Assembly (NCBI GenBank): GCA_022843025.1
Contig: JALHOL010000002.1
Span: 186,001 to 250,000 of the forward strand
Direction: 5' to 3'
Length of the DNA stretch: 64,000 nucleotides
From: Paracoccaceae bacterium
GTDB lineage: Bacteria > Pseudomonadota > Alphaproteobacteria > Rhodobacterales > Rhodobacteraceae
Part shown: piece by piece, positions 59,255 through 64,000 of the stretch
Numbering within the stretch: position 1 is the stretch's first letter
Layout of the letters: every line of letters begins with the position of its first letter
Notes under the pieces: generated by a model
The model's input: the letters and a program-made list of their open reading frames with translations, nothing else
Databases searched by the model: none
Told to the model about the DNA's origin: nothing
Program-made: the position numbers and the translations under genes

Positions 59255-60104
59255 AAGAATGGAAATTGACGATGCAGGCGCAAATCCAAAGAAACTGGCT
59301 GAGTCCATCGTCAAGCAGCTTCCACCGGGAACACAGGCAGTACCAGTGAGGGAGATCGCTAAGGCGATTGATATCTACGAAATCCGTGAAGCTGTGCTCG
59401 ATGGGCTTGAAGGCGGCCTAATCGTTCCTGAAAACAAGGCCAACGGAGCCATCTTGGTACATGCTGATCGGCATGAAACCCGAAAGCGCTACACAATCGC
59501 GCATGAGATTGGCCACTATGTGAACCCAAACCACCGCGCCAGTAGCCCGGAGGGCTTCAGATGCTCGCGCAAAGATATGGCGATCCATTCGGCACAGGCG
59601 GGCGACAGGCACGAAAAGATGGAGGCCGAAGCCAATCAGTTTGCGGCTGAACTGCTGATGCCCGACTCCTACGTGAAATCCTTCATGCGGCGCAGAGAAG
59701 GTGCCGATCTCGAGCATGTTATCACAATGGCCGAGTGGTTTGAGGTAAGCAAGGAGGCGGCAGCGCGTCGATACATTTCAAAGCTAGAAACACCTGCTGC
59801 AATCGTCTTTTCATGCAATGGAACTATCCGCTACATCAAGACCAATAACGGTTTCCCGCGCCTGTCGCTTTGGAATGGCGCTTCGATCCCAAGTAATTGT
59901 TTGTCGGCAACCAGCAGCGCACAGATTGGTCGAGTCACCGATACGGTTGAAACGCCCGGCCATCTTTGGTTGGAACGGTCTGCGGGGCTTTCCTTGGGTG
60001 AGCAAACCGTCGCGCAGAAGAATGGCTACCGCATGACGCTTTTGTCGGTGGAGAGCGTTGAAGCTGAGGAAACCGAATGGCAGGCCCCCAGCATTCGGCG
60101 ATAG
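59238..60104 (+). CDS. ImmA/IrrE family metallo-endopeptidase (DUF955)
   Basis: From GTG at 59238 (GAGG upstream; TTG 59220 or ATG 59259 are alternatives) the protein has 288 residues. The zinc-protease motif HEIGHY is clear in RYTIAHEIGHYVNPNH, and the third ligand region HEKMEAEANQFAAELLMP follows ~40 residues later. The C-terminal ~110 residues (from IVFSCNGTIRYIKTNNGFP) form an extra domain of unknown role. ImmA cleaves phage repressors and IrrE acts in stress response. Overlap with the XRE gene indicates a functional pair. Confidence 0.9.
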   Translation: MALKIERMEIDDAGANPKKLAESIVKQLPPGTQAVPVREIAKAIDIYEIREAVLDGLEGGLIVPENKANGAILVHADRHETRKRYTIAHEIGHYVNPNHRASSPEGFRCSRKDMAIHSAQAGDRHEKMEAEANQFAAELLMPDSYVKSFMRRREGADLEHVITMAEWFEVSKEAAARRYISKLETPAAIVFSCNGTIRYIKTNNGFPRLSLWNGASIPSNCLSATSSAQIGRVTDTVETPGHLWLERSAGLSLGEQTVAQKNGYRMTLLSVESVEAEETEWQAPSIRR

Positions 60105-60259
60105 CAAAGGACGCATCTAACTCTTTATCGACCGATTTTGCCGTATAGGCTCTCACACGCGCGCAGGATCAGGTGCTCTGGCAGCCGTTGGTCTTGTCGT
60201 ATCACAATTAACGTTCGCGGCTCCGCTCTGATAACGGGCCGGTAAAAACACCACGCCAC

Positions 60260-61585
60260 TTAGAGATCGAGTTCTTCAGCGGCGGCAAGCCACCCGGCGC
60301 GGCCTGCGCTGAATTGAGATGACTGGGATTCCGTAAATTCAAGGGATGCCGCCGGATTTTGAATGACACGGATGATGGGCCGGTAAGTGGCGGCATCTTC
60401 GACAACGACAAGCAGGAAGTTATCCCGGTGATGGTTCGCCGCCTCGAATTCTAGTGCGGTGAGGGTCACGCTCGCCCCCTGGCCGACGAAGCTCTTGACC
60501 TCGACCACGAATGCCTGCCCGTCTTTGCGCACCCATAGGTCAAACCCGTAACCGCGCCTCTGATTGTAGTAGACCACCGCCCAGCCCGCCGCTGCGAAGA
60601 CCTTGCCGATCAGCAGCTCGGAATCGGCTCCGCTATTGGTCTGCGGTGCAGCCGGAGGCGAAAGCAGTTCTTCCGGCGCTTCCGCGTCAGGGATTCGCAA
60701 AACAGTCGGGGTGCGCGGCACTGGCGCGGGTCTCGCTCGTGCGGGCCGCTGCCGTGGAAGCCTGGCACCTTCTTCCGCCTCAGCTTCTCCAATCGCGGGG
60801 CGGGCCAGGGCACGGGTCAGGAGAAGTTCGTTTTCAACCCGGACAGCGCGCGCGCCCAGAGAGAATAGGGAGAAGGTGTGGCGGGCCACATCCCGCCAGT
60901 TGTTGTAGGGCTTACGCGGATCGTTGCCCACGCCGTCCGGTATCCTGTCGTCTACCAGCTGCCGCAAGGCCTGCTTCTGCGGCGCTGCAAGAAGCCTAAA
61001 TGCCGCAATGCGCGCAACGGCAGGATCAATCTCGGCTTGCGTCCGGATGCGGGAGACGAACAGGTCAAACTCGTCAACATCCACATACCCGGCGGAGCGG
61101 GTCATCACCTCGAGGATGGCCTGATAAGGCCTTACGTTGAAGGCTGCATATTCATCCGCGCGTCCCTGCGAATACCACGGGACGCGGCAGAACCGGATGT
61201 CGGCAAGCTGATGCTCCAGAACCCCGACCGTATCGGTCCCAGTAGCGAGTTCTATTCCTGCCTGCGTCAGGCGGATATCCCTCCAACGGCGAGGATCGAT
61301 CCGTTCGATCAGGCGTAGTGGCGTATCCATTGCCAGAAAGTAGTGCCGGTTAATGACGACAGCCGGGTCCGGTGTGTCGATCTCAAGGTTGCGGGCAAGG
61401 TTTCGGTAATGGCCCGGCGTGAGCGTCAAGGCATGAGCGGCCCCCGCGTCATGCAGGTAGGAAGTGATCTGCTGTAGTCGGACGGCGTTCAGATGGACGC
61501 GGGTCAGGAGCCACCAGCCCCTGTCGCCCCGGTCTCCTTCGTCCAGCCGCGCAGTCAGCGCGTCTCTCAACTCTCCAAACGTCAC
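60260..61585 (-). CDS. PD-(D/E)XK-type nuclease, DUF3883-like C-terminus
   Basis: The 441-residue protein starts with GTG after GGGGGGATC. The N-terminal ~250 residues (WWLLTRVHLNAVRLQQITSYLHDAG, DIRFCRVPWYSQGRADEYAAFNVRPYQAILEVM) look helical with winged-helix-like parts and no family I recognise. A proline/arginine-rich linker (~270-315) follows. The C-terminal ~120 residues contain FAAAGWAVVYYNQRRGYGFDLWVRKDGQAFVVEVKSF, which has the D-x(n)-E-x-K nuclease core, and TALEFEAANHHRDNFLLVVVEDA as in DUF3883. Probably a restriction nuclease. It is divergent from the HNH gene with a shared 97-bp regulatory region. Confidence 0.75.
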   Translation of the reverse strand: MTFGELRDALTARLDEGDRGDRGWWLLTRVHLNAVRLQQITSYLHDAGAAHALTLTPGHYRNLARNLEIDTPDPAVVINRHYFLAMDTPLRLIERIDPRRWRDIRLTQAGIELATGTDTVGVLEHQLADIRFCRVPWYSQGRADEYAAFNVRPYQAILEVMTRSAGYVDVDEFDLFVSRIRTQAEIDPAVARIAAFRLLAAPQKQALRQLVDDRIPDGVGNDPRKPYNNWRDVARHTFSLFSLGARAVRVENELLLTRALARPAIGEAEAEEGARLPRQRPARARPAPVPRTPTVLRIPDAEAPEELLSPPAAPQTNSGADSELLIGKVFAAAGWAVVYYNQRRGYGFDLWVRKDGQAFVVEVKSFVGQGASVTLTALEFEAANHHRDNFLLVVVEDAATYRPIIRVIQNPAASLEFTESQSSQFSAGRAGWLAAAEELDL

Positions 61586-61633
61586 GATCCCCCCACAAGG
61601 CCGAGAAAGCTCCTACCAGATTCTTTTTCTTGA

Positions 61634-61671
61634 ATTTTCCCACAAAGTTTGACTCCCTGGGCGGGGAAAAT
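61634..61671. promoter_or_regulatory. Inverted repeat in the nuclease/HNH divergent promoter
   Basis: ATTTTCCC (61634-61641) and GGGAAAAT (61664-61671) are perfect inverted copies 22 bp apart, flanking a TTGACT hexamer (61649-61654) that could be a -35 element for the HNH gene. Spacing of 30 bp between starts puts them on one helix face. Confidence 0.5.
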
Positions 61672-61682
61672 GAAGATGTAAC

Positions 61683-62717
61683 ATGGCCCGTCGGCAAAGC
61701 TATACCAGAGTCGTGCGCTCCAATTTTCAGAATCCTGACCATGTCAAGGGCATGGGAGACAAGGTCTTTCGGGGATTCCAGTGCCTGAACAAGGATTGCA
61801 CGAATTTTGTATTCGTGCGCGAAGACGGCCTAGGCGCGGATTTCTCAATCAACTGCGATTCGTGCGGCTTCGTACACGCCGCCGGTGAAACAGCCAGCCT
61901 CTATGACTATGAACTATTTCGCGACGATAAGAAAATCGAGGATGGTTCGTTTCAGATATTGCATGACGATCACATCAACGACGCGCAACGCTACAAGTAC
62001 TGCATCGTTTGCGGCGCGCTGAAGCCCCTTGAACAATTCGATCGCCACAGCGCGCGTGCGAGCGGGCGTCAGGGGGAGTGCTCGCTGTGCAAGCAGGTTT
62101 ACAACAGCATCAAGAACCAGACGCGCCTCGTCGAGCAACACCGCGAAGCCAGCCAGAAACGCCGCCTCTATACCCAGTTTGAGCAACCGTCGAAGCTGGA
62201 TATCAGGGCGATTTATGACCGTTTCGGTTGCCGGTGCTTCAAGTGCGGCGTCGATCTCGCCGGCGACCTAGAGGCCGGGGCATTGCAGAAGCTAGGTAAT
62301 CTCGACCACACGCTCCCGGTTTTCTACCTCTGGCCGCTCACCACCAATAACGCAACCTTGCTCTGCCGCGATCACAACGGGGAAAAGGCCGAGAAGTGGC
62401 CAGGAGCTTATTACGAGGACGCGGAACTAAGACGCCTGTCGGCGCTCACCGGTATCGAATATCGGCTGATGGCGGACGCGCCAAATTTCAATCCGGAGGC
62501 GCTGGAATGGCTGGGCAAGCCGGAATTTGTCGAAAGCCTATTCGAGAAATTCGCGCGCTACCCGCATGAATTGTTGCGGCTGCGCAACCGCATCCTGGCT
62601 ACAACCGGATTCGATTTTCTCGACAGCTCCGCCCGGATTTCCCCCGACTGGCGCAGGAACGCGGACGCCCTGAGGGGCGCTATCGCCGCCGAAACAGAAG
62701 ATACTGATGGTGCGTGA
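61683..62717 (+). CDS. HNH endonuclease with several zinc-binding CxxC pairs
   Basis: The 344-residue protein has CxxC-type knuckles: CLNKDC (~34) and CDSCG (~59), CIVCG (~107) and CSLCK (~133), then CRCFKCG (~178). The HNH centre follows as LDHTLPVFYLWPLTTNNATLLCRDHNGEK (~208-236), with the H, N and H of the motif and its last zinc cysteine. Such proteins are type II restriction nucleases or Cas9-like HNH modules. It reads towards the methyltransferase gene and the two coding regions overlap by 38 bases at their 3' ends. Pairing with that methyltransferase as its protective partner is likely but inferred. Confidence 0.85.
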   Translation: MARRQSYTRVVRSNFQNPDHVKGMGDKVFRGFQCLNKDCTNFVFVREDGLGADFSINCDSCGFVHAAGETASLYDYELFRDDKKIEDGSFQILHDDHINDAQRYKYCIVCGALKPLEQFDRHSARASGRQGECSLCKQVYNSIKNQTRLVEQHREASQKRRLYTQFEQPSKLDIRAIYDRFGCRCFKCGVDLAGDLEAGALQKLGNLDHTLPVFYLWPLTTNNATLLCRDHNGEKAEKWPGAYYEDAELRRLSALTGIEYRLMADAPNFNPEALEWLGKPEFVESLFEKFARYPHELLRLRNRILATTGFDFLDSSARISPDWRRNADALRGAIAAETEDTDGA

Positions 62718-63981
62718 CCGTTCCTTTGTCGCGTATGCCGTGGCTTTCACAATGCTCGACGCTCTCGGCGAATGAATCGATAAGATCGAGATGCGCGCTG
62801 CCTACTGCTGTGAGGGCGGCTGCCATATCGCATTTCGCGCTCTTGCCCAGATGAACGGCAAAGTATCCGCCCGGCTTCAATCGCGCAGCACCCTGGGAAA
62901 ATATGGAATCGTAGATTGCGAAACTACGCTTCTGTCTTTCATCGACGAACGTTGCCGGTTTTTCGGCAAAGTCACAGGCCTCCCAGCCCGCGAACCATAA
63001 GCGCATCCAATTGGCGGTATGAAACCGCGTGCTGTCAAAGAAAGGCGGCGACGTAATGATGGCGTCAAGATCGGCAACTTCGTCCGGCCATGCAGCCGTG
63101 GCATCCTGAAAGTACGACTTGCCCTGCGGCAGGTCTTCGCCCGCTGCTTCGCGTAGCGCGCGATCCACCTTTTTCTGCACCCGGTCGATGACTCCGCGAT
63201 ACTCAAATTCCCCGGTCGGCGCGAAGGGCGTGATCGGGTGGGAACGGCGGCTCAGGGCATAAGGGCGGTTACCATGAAGCACATGCAGGAGAGCGGAAAA
63301 AACCAGCGCCTCCGATCCGGTCAAAGGCGGATTCTTGATGAAGAAATCCCGTGCCGCGACGATTTCTTTAAGCGTTTCGGGATGAAAATAGGACGGCAAG
63401 GTACCGTTGAAACGAATGCGGTCCAGGGCGGCGAGATCAACAGCCTTGGTACGCCGCTTGCCGATATGGAGCCGGAGCTCCTCTATGACAGAATTTACAG
63501 AAACGCGATTGACCGGTTCGAGTTTCGCACGGGATATGGCGATGGCTGCGGGGCTGATATCAAAGCCGAAAGCGGTGTGCTCTTGCAGGCGAGCCTCGAA
63601 GGGAATTGATCCCACGCCGGAGAACGGGTCGAGAAGACGCCCCCCCTGATCGGGCAACAGCGCGTGCGTCAACGTGTGCGCGATCGATGCTTTCAGCTTG
63701 CCTTGGTAGGAACACAGGGAATGCCAGGGATGGCCCCAATTCCTTTTCGCCATGACGCCGCGCTGATGGGGAAGCGTCTCTCGAAACAGGTTCCACTTTT
63801 CGATGCGGTGGTCAGCTTTCGCCCGCGCGCTTTTGGTTGCGCGGGCGCTCCCGCTCGTCTTGACTGTCCTGGTCGCAAGGGGACGAAACACCTGAAGGGT
63901 TTGCGAAAGCTTGCTGCCGCCCCGCGACTGGCGTTCCCGCAACACGACCAGTTCGGAACGGCTGAACCCGTTTTCAGCCAT
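62680..63981 (-). CDS. DNA methyltransferase (N4-cytosine/N6-adenine type)
   Basis: The visible 433 residues contain motif I LLDPFSGVGSIPFEA (SAM binding, ~115-129) and motif IV ITSPPFF (~310), in the order I then IV. The S-P-P-F form is commonest in N4-cytosine enzymes, though N6-adenine enzymes of this layout exist. WGHPWHSLCSYQGKLKASIAHTL before motif I is the usual 'Y-x-G-K' lead-in. The ATG at 63981 is only 19 bases from the window edge and the frame stays open upstream (DIICDL precedes it), so the true start may lie outside. Likely protects host DNA against the neighbouring nucleases. Confidence 0.88.
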   Translation of the reverse strand: MAENGFSRSELVVLRERQSRGGSKLSQTLQVFRPLATRTVKTSGSARATKSARAKADHRIEKWNLFRETLPHQRGVMAKRNWGHPWHSLCSYQGKLKASIAHTLTHALLPDQGGRLLDPFSGVGSIPFEARLQEHTAFGFDISPAAIAISRAKLEPVNRVSVNSVIEELRLHIGKRRTKAVDLAALDRIRFNGTLPSYFHPETLKEIVAARDFFIKNPPLTGSEALVFSALLHVLHGNRPYALSRRSHPITPFAPTGEFEYRGVIDRVQKKVDRALREAAGEDLPQGKSYFQDATAAWPDEVADLDAIITSPPFFDSTRFHTANWMRLWFAGWEACDFAEKPATFVDERQKRSFAIYDSIFSQGAARLKPGGYFAVHLGKSAKCDMAAALTAVGSAHLDLIDSFAESVEHCESHGIRDKGTVTHHQYLLFRRR

Positions 63982-64000
63982 AAGATCGCAGATAATGTCG

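Larger units (their letters stand above)
56026..64000. mobile_element. Genomic island (left end), continuing past the window
   Basis: The island is bounded on the left by the tRNA-Thr remnant. To its right, gene content switches from catabolic operons to restriction, HNH, XRE/protease and methyltransferase genes, base composition becomes more AT-rich (clearest at 56472-60104), and alternative start codons (TTG, GTG) become frequent. With the remnant on the minus strand, the rebuilt intact tRNA-Thr and most likely the integrase should be at the far right end, outside the window. No integrase or relaxase is visible here. Confidence 0.75.

Noticed and set aside
1-64000. CRISPR array, insertion sequence or rRNA genes
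   Set aside because: No regularly spaced repeats, no transposase with terminal inverted repeats and no rRNA sequence were found by reading the window.

Overview
The window is high-GC, densely coding DNA with short gaps and many ATGA/GTGA start-stop overlaps. Gene content points to an alphaproteobacterium, most likely Rhodobacterales: a rhizobial-type rhaRSTPQUK operon, many ABC and TRAP uptake systems, MocD/MocE-like genes and Tat-exported binding proteins. The organism is inferred from gene content only; no marker gene such as rRNA is present.

Left to right. 1-186: end of an RND efflux permease gene and its terminator. 205-6154: a GntR/FCD regulator divergent from an oxidative catabolic operon (DUF1185 protein, alpha/beta hydrolase, flavin reductase-NUDIX-like fusion, luciferase-like monooxygenase, aldehyde dehydrogenase). 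6510-9409 (minus): a secreted vanadium-haloperoxidase-like protein plus a secreted FG-GAP/ASPIC protein. 9505-20138: complete L-rhamnose use system, with rhaRSTPQUK on the minus strand and divergent rhaD-rhaA on the plus strand, around an array of heptamer operators. 20143-32725: LysR-controlled aromatic catabolism with two hydroxyquinol-type intradiol dioxygenases, a PcpA-type hydroquinone dioxygenase, an esterase, maleylacetate reductase, a five-gene HAAT ABC transporter, a secreted SnoaL-like protein and a TfdB-like hydroxylase. 32989-36653: tightly overlapping redox/methyl-transfer operon led by an unusual photolyase-like protein that seems to have its domains in reverse order. 36657-44051: sugar or inosamine ABC transporter, TIM-barrel isomerase, LacI regulator and divergent MocD/MocE-like oxygenase with a PanB-like enzyme; together they resemble rhizopine-type catabolism. 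44230-51015: FAD amine oxidase-like protein, an AttEFGH-like ABC exporter/lipocalin cassette, a PNPOx-like protein and an EamA transporter. 51235-55879: divergent TRAP transporter (TakP-like) with a LysR regulator.

At 56026-56070 lies an exact 3' part (tRNA positions 32 to 76, including CCA) of a minus-strand tRNA-Thr(CGT) gene with no 5' part. This is the expected scar of an integrative element that used the tRNA as attachment site. From there to the right edge the content changes to defence-type genes: a GmrSD-like DUF262/DUF1524 protein, two small conserved proteins, an XRE regulator with an ImmA/IrrE protease, and a cluster of a PD-(D/E)XK-type nuclease, an HNH nuclease and a DNA methyltransferase. 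This is the part of the window most likely to hold an undescribed system. The intact tRNA and the integrase would lie beyond position 64000.

The rest of the window is mainly catabolic modules, each pairing a transporter or enzyme set with its own regulator (GntR, DeoR, LysR, LacI, LysR). Candidate operators could be read by eye for several of them.
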